Below, one piece after another: positions 1-7,007 of a stretch of DNA of 23,965 nt. The first letter of the stretch is position 1. Each line of letters begins with the position of its first letter. Source of the DNA: a virus; IMG/VR virus record IMGVR_UViG_3300028030_000434, positions 1-23,965 of that record; one strand, given 5' to 3'. The notes beneath the pieces were generated by a model. That model saw only the letters and a list, made by a program, of their open reading frames with translations. It had not been told where the DNA came from and did not search any database. A program made the position numbers and the translations under genes.

Positions 1-681
1 CTACCACAACTCCCGATAATGTAGTGAGGGGAACGATGAAATTTCTTTTATTTTAGTTGTATAGGCTAAATGTGCTTCTTCCGGCGTTCCATACGTGCCT
101 AAATCTACTGCGACACCATTTATTTGACATCTTGCTCTGTGTCTGTTTTTAGATTTATAAACACAAGTAGGAAGACCGGACTTTCTTCTTGGTGTTGCAC
201 TTTTGCTTATATTTTGCCTATTTGTTAATAATTGTAAATTCTTGATATTATTGTTTATCTTACTATCATCGATATGGTCAACCTTAAGGTTTAATTGTTT
301 TCTATCTTTATCGCCGAAATTATCCCACACTAAAGTATGTATTAAATATTTTTTTTTAATCCCATCTTTTGACAGGTTTATATATAAATATCCCTTTTTA
401 GACTTAAATGGCTTTAATTCTTTGCCTTTTAATTTATAAAAAACATTTCTTCCACGTTTATCCCTTGTAAGCGACCTTATTCTGCCTGATGTTGATATTT
501 CATAATATTTCTCATATCCCTTGACGGGTTTCCATTGCTCCATAATATTTGCCCTTATATTATTGCCTGATAAATAAACAACGAAAAGCGGGCAGACATT
601 ACCCGCCTTATCGTTCTGGTTTATAACTCCAAAACTATTCGTTGTATAAAGTAAAAACAATATAACAATTGTTTTTGACAT
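1..681 (-). CDS. HNH homing endonuclease (NUMOD4 + HNH + AP2-like)
   Basis: The gene encodes a free-standing homing endonuclease that would cut an allele lacking the gene. From Met47 the protein has a NUMOD4-like segment (W-K-P-V-K-G-Y-E-x-Y-Y-E-I-S ... GRIRSL), then an HNH core (L-x-V-D-H-I-D-D-x-K-x-N-N, followed by N-L-Q-L-L-T and N-x-S-K), and a C-terminal AP2-like DNA-binding stretch (G-V-Y-K-like, RARCQINGV, LGTYGTPEEAHLAY). The first 46 codons look like a hydrophobic signal peptide unrelated to HNH proteins. Their ATG overlaps the stop of the preceding gene (TAATG), so they may be the remnant head of another gene. The endonuclease probably starts at ATG 543, which has its own AAGGG eight bases upstream. 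The HNH family call is secure; the start is not. Confidence 0.85.
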   Translation of the reverse strand: MSKTIVILFLLYTTNSFGVINQNDKAGNVCPLFVVYLSGNNIRANIMEQWKPVKGYEKYYEISTSGRIRSLTRDKRGRNVFYKLKGKELKPFKSKKGYLYINLSKDGIKKKYLIHTLVWDNFGDKDRKQLNLKVDHIDDSKINNNIKNLQLLTNRQNISKSATPRRKSGLPTCVYKSKNRHRARCQINGVAVDLGTYGTPEEAHLAYTTKIKEISSFPSLHYRELW

Positions 682-1010
682 TAGCTTTCTTGTACTGTAG
701 TGATTCCAAACCAGTCAGTTGTTGCCGGTGTAGCACTCTTAGCGTGATGGATATAAATCTTCGGTGTTGCTAATTCAGGTGCAATAATTACAGTTCCAAT
801 CGGTGTACTTGCAAAATCGGTTAATGTTGGAGCTGTACTCCCTTTGTAAACCAATACATTGAAAGTTTTCACTTCTTTGTTTTGGTCTTTCCCAACAAAT
901 CCGATAATGTTATTAAGTTTTGCTTCTTGGGCTTGGGTTAAACCTAATACGTCTTGGGGTCTGTCGCCTGCATAAATCCCGCTCCAATTCCCTCTTTTAC
1001 CATTTGCCAT
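681..1010 (-). CDS. Small protein after the major capsid gene, possible head decoration/completion protein
   Basis: This 109-residue protein is not recognised by family. ATG 1010 is chosen because GGAG lies seven bases upstream; the in-frame TTG two codons earlier is less likely. It is soluble-looking, rich in Thr, Ala, Ile and Val in its second half, with no membrane segment and no cysteine. It lies directly downstream of the major capsid gene, separated from it by a rho-independent terminator. Small genes in this position in podoviruses often encode head decoration or head-tail completion proteins, so that role is an inference from position only. Its stop codon overlaps the start of the HNH-containing frame by one base. 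Confidence 0.7.
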   Translation of the reverse strand: MANGKRGNWSGIYAGDRPQDVLGLTQAQEAKLNNIIGFVGKDQNKEVKTFNVLVYKGSTAPTLTDFASTPIGTVIIAPELATPKIYIHHAKSATPATTDWFGITTVQES

Positions 1011-1032
1011 TTTCAAACTCCTTGTTAAATTT

Positions 1033-1064
1033 TATAAAAACTTTGCCGGAAGTTAATCCGGCAA
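1033..1064 (-). terminator. Rho-independent terminator after the capsid gene
   Basis: On the minus strand TTGCCGGA and TCCGGCAA form a perfect 8-bp GC-rich stem (1057-1064 with 1043-1050) around a 6-base loop, followed at once by AGTTTTT. It lies 31 bases after the capsid stop. It should end or attenuate the capsid transcript before the next gene, a common way to keep capsid mRNA in excess. Confidence 0.8.
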
Positions 1065-1094
1065 TGATAATTATTTATAGTTGCTATCTACCGA

Positions 1095-2360
1095 TTACCA
1101 ACTAGGGCTATTCGGTGTTTTTGTTGCAAGTACTAATGAAGATGTGTTTTCAACAAATTCGCTTGCGGTCAAGAAATTATCGTGGTCGTAACGGTCTGAA
1201 CGAGTATATCCTACTACAGTTCTGCCTGCTTCGCCTTTGATATTTTCGTAATCATCTGTTCTGTTTTTGAATTGCAACGGTACTGTATGACCTGCCAATA
1301 TTGCCGAAGCTCCCATATAAATAGCAAGTTTAATATCGCTTGCGTGGATAGGGTTTTCCAAAGGATTAACATTACCATAGTTAATAACGCCTCTCGAAGC
1401 GTCATAATCACTATCACCGTTTATCCATACGCCCGGATTATTTGTGTCAACTAAGATTAAAGTTCCTTCAAGTAAATGGGCTTCATAAGCTCCGGTAAAT
1501 AATGCAGCTTTGTTGCCGTCTGCTTGAATTAAAGCAACGTGCAATTTTTCAAACAACGGGTCAGATGCTAATTGCACCATTTGGGCGTCGTTAATAACCA
1601 AAACACCTTTAACTTTATACCCGCCTGCTTCTGTAGGTACGATACGGTGTCTTGAACCGTAAACGTGTAGATTACGGATTGCTTGGACGGTTAAACCGTC
1701 TGATGCACCTAAGTTATTAAGTTGAGTTACAATATTATTCTCATACGTTGTGTTGTTTGAGTTGTATGCTACTCTACCATAACCTGCAACATAAAAGTTA
1801 GGATGCGATTTTTGCGTCATATTGATAGGGTCATCAAATAAGTTATCTGAATAACCTCTATACATTGCGTCGTAAGGTGCGTATGCTTGGAATCTTCTGT
1901 TAATATCAGCGATTTCATCTTTAGTATTTTTCCATACTTGCATAAGCTTTTTCGGACTAAGTGCTTGCTCACCCATTAAACCGTCGGAAGTTTTCACCGG
2001 ATATCTTACTTGGTTGATAAGACCACGTAAATATACCCAATTCATATCTTCTTCATTATCTTTGGCTTGTTTGTCGCCGTAAATCGGTTTTTGTCTTAAC
2101 GGTAATTTAACAGGTACGTCAATCGCCCATCCGCCTTGATGGTTGAAGTCTGTTAAAACTTCAATGGCTTTTCCTGTACCTTTTAAAGTTTTACTTTGAA
2201 CAGAACCGTAAGGTACACTTTTCGGATAACCGCTTGCATCTGTTCCGCCAATATGTCCTAACATTTGCCCCCAAACGGGAACTTGGTACCATTGAGAGTA
2301 CTTTAATTCACTCGAAAGTGCATCTCTATACATTCTCAAATCTGAATTTATTTGACCCAT
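1095..2360 (-). CDS. Major capsid protein, N4 gp56 / DUF4043 type
   Basis: The 421-residue product is the shell-forming head protein. It resembles the N4-gp56 (DUF4043) family: an N-terminal segment with W-x-x-V-P-V-W-G-Q-M-L-G-H, a region on loading linear-epitope motifs such as VKLPLRQKPIYGD, the middle helix with E-Q-A-L-S-P-K-K-L-M, and a C-terminal part with alternating hydrophobic strands (GVLVINDAQM, GTLILVDTNN, AIYMGASAIL). The length fits the family (about 380-430). A strong AGGAG lies seven bases before the ATG, consistent with very high expression. The gene follows the scaffold-like gene and is followed by a terminator. No signal peptide or membrane segment is seen. The family is assigned from recall of sequence pattern, not from a search. 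Confidence 0.88.
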   Translation of the reverse strand: MGQINSDLRMYRDALSSELKYSQWYQVPVWGQMLGHIGGTDASGYPKSVPYGSVQSKTLKGTGKAIEVLTDFNHQGGWAIDVPVKLPLRQKPIYGDKQAKDNEEDMNWVYLRGLINQVRYPVKTSDGLMGEQALSPKKLMQVWKNTKDEIADINRRFQAYAPYDAMYRGYSDNLFDDPINMTQKSHPNFYVAGYGRVAYNSNNTTYENNIVTQLNNLGASDGLTVQAIRNLHVYGSRHRIVPTEAGGYKVKGVLVINDAQMVQLASDPLFEKLHVALIQADGNKAALFTGAYEAHLLEGTLILVDTNNPGVWINGDSDYDASRGVINYGNVNPLENPIHASDIKLAIYMGASAILAGHTVPLQFKNRTDDYENIKGEAGRTVVGYTRSDRYDHDNFLTASEFVENTSSLVLATKTPNSPSW

Positions 2361-2408
2361 TTTTAACTCCTTTTAATTTTTAATTTAGCAAATTGAAAGC
2401 AAATCACA

Positions 2409-3803
2409 CTAATTATACTTTGCTTCGATATTCTGCATTATTTTTTGAAGTGTTTGCGGGTCTGTAATCTTTGTAACGTCTTTAGGTGTTATTTCTCCAT
2501 TTTGTGAACCTGTCGTAAGAGTATTTAAGTTAGTATCTTTTATTTCTTCTCTTTTTTTATCGTCTCTTGCTGTTTTTTTGTCCACGTATGCAGTTAATAT
2601 CTTGCTTTCAAATTCGGATTTGAATTTCTTCGTTAATCCGTTCTTTTTTAATAATACGATTTTCCCAAGTGGTTTAACAACGTCATTATCAAGCTCTTTG
2701 TCGTTGAATAATAAAGGATAAAGGTCTTTATTGTAAAGGCTACCGTCCACAGTCTCTAATTCAAGAGATATTCCTATATCTTCCGGTGTTAATCCTTTAC
2801 TTTCAAGTTCTTTCCTTATTGTTTCAACCTCTTGTCTCAATATTTGGTCGTTAATCTTTGTGAAGTTATCGTTAATCGATTTTAACTGTCCTAAGCTGTA
2901 TTCATTAAGATAATTATAAACCTCAACCGGATTTTCAACATAAAGATTAGGTAGATTACTTTGTGCATAAACATATTTCTGCAAATCTTCATTAACCGAA
3001 TCTTTCGCTGCTTTAATATCGGCTATTAGTTGAGCTTCACCTAATCCGCCTTTTTCTTCCCTAATTTCTCTTTCAAAATCAAGGTATTCCTCGCTGTTTA
3101 AGCTATCAGGGAAACTTTTATATTTTTTCTTTAATCGTTGAATGATTTGTTCTTCAACTATGCTCTGCACTTTCGGGTCGTCGGGTAATACAGGTAATTC
3201 AACTTCCCTATCAGCAAAATAATCATCCGGTTTTTCTTGCCGTCCTACGTCCTTCTGCGTCTCAATTAGCTTTGTAAGTAATTCATCATCCGGCAATTCA
3301 GCTAATTTTTCGGCAATACCTTCAATAGCCTTTTCGTTTCCTTTCAGATACTCATTTTTTACCGCAATTGCGTTGGCTGCTGCTTTCGCAATATCGGCTT
3401 TACTTTTGCCTTTGTACTTTGCTAAAATTTCAGCATTCTCTTTGTGTTTGTTGAGAACATTATCGTCAATTGCAAGCTCTGTTTTCTCTGAAGGCTCAAC
3501 GTCCGGCGTATCTTCTGGTTTTTCAATAGGTTTTTTCCCGTCTCCATCTTCAACATCACCTTTGTTATCTTCATCCGTTGTATCGGTTGCCTCTGGTTCC
3601 GAAGTGTCCGCTGGCTTTTCGCTCTCGGCGGGTTCGTCATCGGCTGGTGTAGTCTCCCCTTTGGGTACACCATATTTTTCTTCAAATAACTCTTGTGCTG
3701 CTCTGATTTCTTCCGGGTCGGTAAGATTCTTTATAACCTCACTTCTTGGGTCTTCTTCCATAAAATTACTTTCTTCTTCGTTTGTATAGCTTACTTTGCT
3801 CAT
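2409..3803 (-). CDS. Acidic scaffold-like head assembly protein
   Basis: This 464-residue protein is very acidic and low in complexity at its N-terminus: residues ~45-110 are a disordered stretch of Glu, Asp, Pro, Thr and Lys. Beyond that it is predicted mostly helical, with long charged helices and K-E-x-x-x-L patterns that could form coiled coils. There is no cysteine and no membrane segment. Position immediately upstream of the major capsid gene, acidic composition and helical build are those of podoviral internal scaffolding proteins, which guide prohead assembly and then leave. I cannot match it to a named family by motif, so function is inferred from context. AGGA lies seven bases before the ATG. 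Confidence 0.75.
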   Translation of the reverse strand: MSKVSYTNEEESNFMEEDPRSEVIKNLTDPEEIRAAQELFEEKYGVPKGETTPADDEPAESEKPADTSEPEATDTTDEDNKGDVEDGDGKKPIEKPEDTPDVEPSEKTELAIDDNVLNKHKENAEILAKYKGKSKADIAKAAANAIAVKNEYLKGNEKAIEGIAEKLAELPDDELLTKLIETQKDVGRQEKPDDYFADREVELPVLPDDPKVQSIVEEQIIQRLKKKYKSFPDSLNSEEYLDFEREIREEKGGLGEAQLIADIKAAKDSVNEDLQKYVYAQSNLPNLYVENPVEVYNYLNEYSLGQLKSINDNFTKINDQILRQEVETIRKELESKGLTPEDIGISLELETVDGSLYNKDLYPLLFNDKELDNDVVKPLGKIVLLKKNGLTKKFKSEFESKILTAYVDKKTARDDKKREEIKDTNLNTLTTGSQNGEITPKDVTKITDPQTLQKIMQNIEAKYN

Positions 3804-3804
3804 C

Positions 3805-4062
3805 TTACATTCCTAAAATATTGTTAATTTTATTTATTTTTTTCTGCTCTGATTTTGTAGCTGTAGCATCCCATAATCTGCTCGTTAATACATTTGGTTC
3901 TTTTGGTTTGCGTCGTTTCTTTGGTCTGTTGTAGTTGAATGCTTTATATGGGTTGAATATTTTACTGTCCGGTATTAACTTAAACGGCTTTTCAGCGTCA
4001 AGCGATTTTAATGTAGTTCCAAGAATATTATTATTCTTCACTATTTCATTAGCTCTTTGCAA
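3805..4062 (-). CDS. Small basic hypothetical protein
   Basis: The 85-residue product is not recognised. It is Lys/Asn-rich with a short proline-basic patch (NRPKKRRKPKEPN, residues ~45-57) and no hydrophobic segment, so it could bind nucleic acid or an acidic head protein. The likely start is TTG 4062, because GAGGAG lies nine bases upstream within the end of the preceding gene (14-base overlap). An in-frame GTG at 4041 is an alternative. It lies between two small genes just upstream of the scaffold-like gene and ends one base before that gene begins. Confidence 0.65.
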   Translation of the reverse strand: MQRANEIVKNNNILGTTLKSLDAEKPFKLIPDSKIFNPYKAFNYNRPKKRRKPKEPNVLTSRLWDATATKSEQKKINKINNILGM

Positions 4063-4354
4063 GTTTGATTAGCTCCTCATCGGACGTATTAAGAAACTTT
4101 TCCGCATATTTTGAAAAATCATCGAATCCGTCAAATACTTTAGAAAAGTTCCGGTAGCTATCTTCATACATTCCGCCGTCTTTTTTATTGGTAGGTAATC
4201 CGCTAATTCTAAATCTTGCGGTGATAACTTCCCCATCTTTTTTTACATCGTCAATAGTTGTTTCTATCTTGCTTTGCTTCAAATCTGCTGCAAGACTAAA
4301 CTTTTCCTGTACTCGCTCCTTTGCGGATTTCTTTTCTTCTTTTTCTTCTTTCAT
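4049..4354 (-). CDS. Hypothetical protein
   Basis: The 101-residue product is not recognised. The first ~20 residues are a highly charged Lys/Glu helix. The rest alternates strand-like (EVITARFRISGLP) and helical segments. There is no cysteine, signal or membrane segment. GGTGGGA precedes the ATG at a short distance, supporting this start. The gene overlaps the next small gene by 14 bases, indicating translational coupling within the head-gene operon. A structural or assembly accessory role is possible from position only. Confidence 0.65.
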   Translation of the reverse strand: MKEEKEEKKSAKERVQEKFSLAADLKQSKIETTIDDVKKDGEVITARFRISGLPTNKKDGGMYEDSYRNFSKVFDGFDDFSKYAEKFLNTSDEELIKLAKS

Positions 4355-4389
4355 ATTCCCACCTGTTTAATTCAAACAAAAATAATTAT

Positions 4390-4629
4390 TTATTTATTAG
4401 CTTTCATTGCTTTTTTTTGTCGAAAAAGTTTTTTTAAGCGTTCCTTTTTCTCTTTGTATGATAGTTTTTTCTTTTTACGTTTTAACCTTCGCCGGATTCT
4501 TTCCGGCAATTTTAGACCTTTGCTTTCTTCGTTCCATTCGTCAACATTCACACCTTGGTTCTCTAACTTATCTCTGTTAGCTCTGTTAGCGTTAAAGAAT
4601 TTTCTTTGTGCATCACTTTTGTATGGCAT
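4390..4629 (-). CDS. Small basic phage protein with KSDAQRKFF motif
   Basis: The 79-residue product begins MPYKSDAQRKFFNAN and contains V-D-E-W-x-x-E-S-K-G-x-x-L-P-E-R. This arrangement recurs in small uncharacterised proteins found in structural clusters of many tailed phages (recalled pattern, function unknown). The C-terminal half is almost entirely Arg and Lys, which suggests DNA or RNA contact, for example inside the head. ATG 4629 is preferred over ATG 4656, since the motif normally starts the protein and GAGG lies six bases before it. It overlaps the upstream gene end by 17 bases. Confidence 0.7.
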   Translation of the reverse strand: MPYKSDAQRKFFNANRANRDKLENQGVNVDEWNEESKGLKLPERIRRRLKRKKKKLSYKEKKERLKKLFRQKKAMKANK

Positions 4630-4819
4630 TTCCCGCCTCGCTTTTTGGTTCTTCAAAAATATATTCGCCGTTTACAGGCACACCCCAAATAAGTTTTGAT
4701 TCCGGGAGTGCTTCTAGCATTCTTTTCGCTCTATGATACTCCATCGGTTCACTAATGAATTTCTTTAATCTAAAACTGTATATTTTTGTGTTCTTAACTT
4801 TAGCCGACATATTTTTCAT
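4613..4819 (-). CDS. Hypothetical protein
   Basis: The 68-residue product is not recognised. It is mixed in charge, with a possible small beta-rich C-terminal half (SKLIWGVPVNGEYIFEEP). Two in-frame ATGs exist, 4819 and 4810, and neither has a strong SD. It overlaps the transglycosylase gene upstream by 20 bases and the next gene by 17, so it appears to be a translationally coupled member of the run of small genes. Confidence 0.6.
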   Translation of the reverse strand: MKNMSAKVKNTKIYSFRLKKFISEPMEYHRAKRMLEALPESKLIWGVPVNGEYIFEEPKSEAGNAIQK

Positions 4820-5246
4820 AGTTTTTTAAGAATTGTTTTTTGGTTGCACTCCCATAAAACGAATTGTAATATCTCTTGTAATACATCCAGACCGCATCGA
4901 GATTATTTCTGTATGGTAACGGATTTCTCACGGCTCTATACCTTAATCGAGTTAAGAGAATGCTAAATTCAAGGTCATATTCAAGCTCCTTAAATTTCCT
5001 ATTCTCAAATCCAAAATCACGTCCGTATTTTTCTTTTATCCACCGGAACGTGTTCTTTTCCATCTGCCCGATGCCAAGACCGTGTTTACTATACTTAAAC
5101 TTTTTTACATTTTGCCTTAAATATGTACCAAAATGAGATTCTTGTGCTATTGTGCAAGCGACAAGAAACTCCGCATTCTCTGAATAGAGATTATACTTTC
5201 TTAATGTGCGACGGATTAAATCCCTTAATTGCCGTTTGTTAATCAT
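4800..5246 (-). CDS. Lysozyme-like / SLT-type lytic transglycosylase
   Basis: The 148-residue product looks like a soluble lytic transglycosylase domain that cleaves peptidoglycan glycan strands. The visible signature is A-Q-E-S-H-F-G at residues ~33-39, with the Glu in the position of the catalytic acid. It is followed by G-L-G-I-G-Q-M-E-K-N-T-F (~57-68), matching the G-x-x-Q-x-x-x-x-T loop of the family, and a later A-V-W-M-Y-Y-K-R-Y-Y helix equivalent to the usual A-x-x-x-Y-N-x-G. There is no signal peptide, so it either relies on a holin or is carried in the virion. Its location within the head genes favours a virion-associated muralytic enzyme. The start overlaps the previous stop (ATGA). 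Confidence 0.78.
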   Translation of the reverse strand: MINKRQLRDLIRRTLRKYNLYSENAEFLVACTIAQESHFGTYLRQNVKKFKYSKHGLGIGQMEKNTFRWIKEKYGRDFGFENRKFKELEYDLEFSILLTRLRYRAVRNPLPYRNNLDAVWMYYKRYYNSFYGSATKKQFLKNYEKYVG

Positions 5247-5488
5247 TTTCTTTCACATTTTAATTCAAGAATATATTTTGTTAGAAATTTAATTGTTTTC
5301 TTAACCGCCTCTTTTTTCGCATCGTGTAAATCTCTTGACTGTAATCTGCCTTCAATCCCAAGTTTGTCGATTGAATAGAAATACTTGTCAGTATCTCTGT
5401 CTAACTTTCGGTAAACTGTTACCGGAAGTGATGTTTTTGTTTTGTATAAATAAGGTCTAGGCGATTCCCATTCAGGCATAATATTCAT
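5243..5488 (-). CDS. Hypothetical protein
   Basis: The 81-residue product is not recognised. It is basic and likely alpha/beta, with Y-R-K-L-D-R-D-T-D-K-Y-F-Y-S-I-D strands followed by two Lys-rich helices. An ATG at 5488 overlaps the sigma-factor gene end by 17 bases; ATG 5479, three codons on, is an equally possible start. It overlaps the transglycosylase gene by four bases, so the two are probably co-translated. Confidence 0.6.
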   Translation of the reverse strand: MNIMPEWESPRPYLYKTKTSLPVTVYRKLDRDTDKYFYSIDKLGIEGRLQSRDLHDAKKEAVKKTIKFLTKYILELKCERK

Positions 5489-6011
5489 CTCTCATAGTTA
5501 TTTTTAATTTCTCTTTTGCCTTGTTATAATAATTATATATCATTTGTTCGGTTACACCTGTCTGCTCTGCAATATCTTTTACCTTCGTCCCCACAAGTAT
5601 GCAGCCTGTAATTATCTGTTCTGTCCTTGGGAGTTCTGCTATCCTTTTATAAAGCAATTGCTTTACATCATCATCTATCTTAGCCCCTTCATCATAAGCA
5701 ATATTTTCGTGTAGCATTCCAAGTTTATATTTTTCATTTTTTCTTATTTCATCAATTAACCGGAATCTTAGCTTTTGGTAAAGGTACGTTACAACTTTTA
5801 TTTTATAACGCAAATCATATTCAGACAATAATTTGACAAGCATTTCATTCATAAATGAAATCTTATCATTATAATCAATAACATTATTCGGCAAGCTGCC
5901 GGAAATCTTAGACAATAATGGTTGAAAGTTGATTATAAGCACGTCAAGGGCTTTTTTACTCTTTGTTTTTTTATAAAGCTTAATCAATTCCCTTGTATTG
6001 CTGTCTTTCAA
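5472..6011 (-). CDS. Phage sigma-70-like RNA polymerase sigma factor
   Basis: The 179-residue product has the size and layout of a short (ECF- or sporulation-type) sigma factor. An N-terminal sigma-2-like helical region ends in V-V-T-Y-L-Y-Q-K-L-R-F-R-L-I-D-E-I-R-K (~residues 73-91). A sigma-4-like helix-turn-helix near the end reads L-P-R-T-E-Q-I-I ... K-V-K-D-I-A-E-Q-T-G-V-T-E-Q-M-I-Y-N-Y (~128-165). It would bind host RNA polymerase core and redirect it to phage promoters, probably the late ones. The start codon appears to be TTG overlapping the KH-gene stop (TTGA). Location among head genes suggests it acts in late-gene timing (inference). Confidence 0.8.
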   Translation of the reverse strand: MKDSNTRELIKLYKKTKSKKALDVLIINFQPLLSKISGSLPNNVIDYNDKISFMNEMLVKLLSEYDLRYKIKVVTYLYQKLRFRLIDEIRKNEKYKLGMLHENIAYDEGAKIDDDVKQLLYKRIAELPRTEQIITGCILVGTKVKDIAEQTGVTEQMIYNYYNKAKEKLKITMRDEYYA

Positions 6012-6250
6012 TCTCTGCTTACCGTGAATGTAATTCTTTTCTTGTGTTCTTTTGCTGCAAATGTTTTTAGTAGTTTTCTTATTGCATTTGCATTACCGCC
6101 TTTTTTCCCGATTATCTTTCCAACATCTTCGGTATTTGCTCCTACTGTTACCGTGAATTGTCCATTTTCTTCAAATGTTTCAATTTCTAAATCGTTAGGG
6201 AAATCAATCAATGGCTTGATTAAACTCTCCGTAAATTCTGTTATAGTCAT
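6008..6250 (-). CDS. KH-domain RNA-binding protein, KhpA-like
   Basis: The ~80-residue product is a single KH domain. It starts M-T-I-T-E-F-T-E-S-L-I-K-P-L-I-D-F-P as in KhpA/YlqC proteins and carries the RNA-binding loop V-G-K-I-I-G-K-K-G-G-N-A-N-A-I-R (G-x-x-G variant) followed by the long helix and a final strand. KhpA proteins bind RNA in the cytoplasm and influence small-RNA or mRNA stability. A phage copy coupled directly to a sigma factor (stop and start overlap) suggests a regulatory pair. ATG 6250 is chosen because CGGAG precedes it at good distance; an upstream in-frame ATG at 6295 lies in a hairpin and is less likely. Confidence 0.82.
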   Translation of the reverse strand: MTITEFTESLIKPLIDFPNDLEIETFEENGQFTVTVGANTEDVGKIIGKKGGNANAIRKLLKTFAAKEHKKRITFTVSRD

Positions 6251-6399
6251 AAATTCTCCGTGTATATTTCCTGTATTAGTATGGTGAACCGCCATCCGTG
6301 AACGGATAGGCTTAAAAGGGTCATAGACTTTTCTAATGAAAACGCCTCACCTTCTTTTTGCTTATAAGTAGGAATCAGTCCCTGACCCCGACTGTTTTT
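6251..6399. other. Intergenic segment with two small hairpins
   Basis: This 149-base gap precedes the KH/sigma pair. It holds the hairpin ATCCG-TGAA-CGGAT at 6294-6307. It also holds CAGTC (6376-6380) and GACTG (6390-6394) around a C-rich loop, followed on the plus strand by seven Ts (6395-6401). The second would act as a weak terminator only for plus-strand transcription, where no gene is visible. I tried to fold a tRNA here and could not. A promoter for the KH/sigma pair may lie in it, but I see no convincing -10/-35 pair. Confidence 0.35.
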
Positions 6400-6639
6400 T
6401 TAGTATGTTAAACTCATTGCGTCTTTTGGGTCTCCGCTGTTCCACATCGCACGTCTCTTTGAATGCGGAATATCTTTAACCTTCAACCCTTTTTTTACTC
6501 TAAAATATGGTTTTGATATTGCTCTTTTCATTTCGGAACCGCATATACTACAGATATGTTTTTCTTTATCTGCATCTACCGGCTCATAATATTCTTCTAT
6601 GTGATTTTGCTCACATTTATAATCGTAAAATCTTGACAT
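6400..6639 (-). CDS. FmdB-like zinc-ribbon protein
   Basis: The 79-residue product begins M-S-R-F-Y-D-Y-K-C-E-Q-N-H and continues to H-I-C-S-I-C-G-S-E-M-K-R-A-I-S-K-P. This is the single zinc-ribbon layout (C-x-x-x-H ... C-x-x-C-G) of the FmdB/putative regulatory protein family common in phages. The C-terminal half is basic and unstructured-looking. AGGTG precedes the ATG. The role is unknown; DNA or protein binding is likely. Its downstream hairpin region separates it from the KH gene. Confidence 0.75.
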   Translation of the reverse strand: MSRFYDYKCEQNHIEEYYEPVDADKEKHICSICGSEMKRAISKPYFRVKKGLKVKDIPHSKRRAMWNSGDPKDAMSLTY

Positions 6640-6646
6640 TTCACAC

Positions 6647-6886
6647 CTAATTTATTTTTGATATTTTCGGCTCTTTAATCAATTGTGCAGGGTCTTTTAT
6701 CTCGATTTCATAAATCTTACCTGGATAAAATTGGTCTGCTTCTACTTGGCTGTACAGTTCAAGTGTCATATCTGCAAAAGGTCTTTTACCGTCTCTTGCC
6801 CTTGTCATAAAATGAAGTTGGTAAGATATGCCATCATCGTCAAATTCTATTTTCGCTTTTGTAAGTAACTTCATATCGATTTTCAT
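6647..6886 (-). CDS. Hypothetical protein
   Basis: The ~80-residue product is not recognised. It appears to be a small all-beta protein (K-I-E-F-D-D-D-G-I-S-Y-Q-L-H-F, then D-M-T-L-E-L-Y, then K-I-Y-E-I-E-I-K). ATG 6886 is favoured because CAGGGG lies seven bases upstream. Extending to 6967 would run into the left end of the tnpB element and add residues typical of random reading. The gene ends seven bases before the zinc-ribbon gene and belongs to the same operon. Confidence 0.65.
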   Translation of the reverse strand: MKIDMKLLTKAKIEFDDDGISYQLHFMTRARDGKRPFADMTLELYSQVEADQFYPGKIYEIEIKDPAQLIKEPKISKIN

Positions 6887-7007
6887 ATAAACCCCTGTAA
6901 AAACACATTCATTAGCTTTACTGTGAATGCGAGGGTGTAACCCCTTTGTTAATAAAAATGTTTTCAAACATTTGATAAATGTTAGTATTATTTTGTATAT
7001 TTACATT

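Noticed and set aside
541-600. Possible group I intron 5' end before the HNH gene
   Set aside because: A GGC..ATAAGG stretch faintly recalls phage intron P2 elements, but no P3-P7 core is visible and the left side is cut by the window edge.
3373-3789. Ser-rich plus-strand frame opposite the scaffold-like gene
   Set aside because: Its Ser/Ala/Val runs mirror the acidic low-complexity stretch of the minus-strand gene, so it is composition-driven.
6288-6399. Possible tRNA in the gap before the KH gene (ATCCGTTCACGGAT resembles a T-arm)
   Set aside because: The loop has four bases when the stem is fully paired, and no acceptor, D or anticodon arms could be paired.
6395-6401. Plus-strand terminator (hairpin plus seven Ts) before tnpB
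   Set aside because: No plus-strand transcript is evident upstream and the stem is only five base pairs, so it is recorded only as a hairpin.
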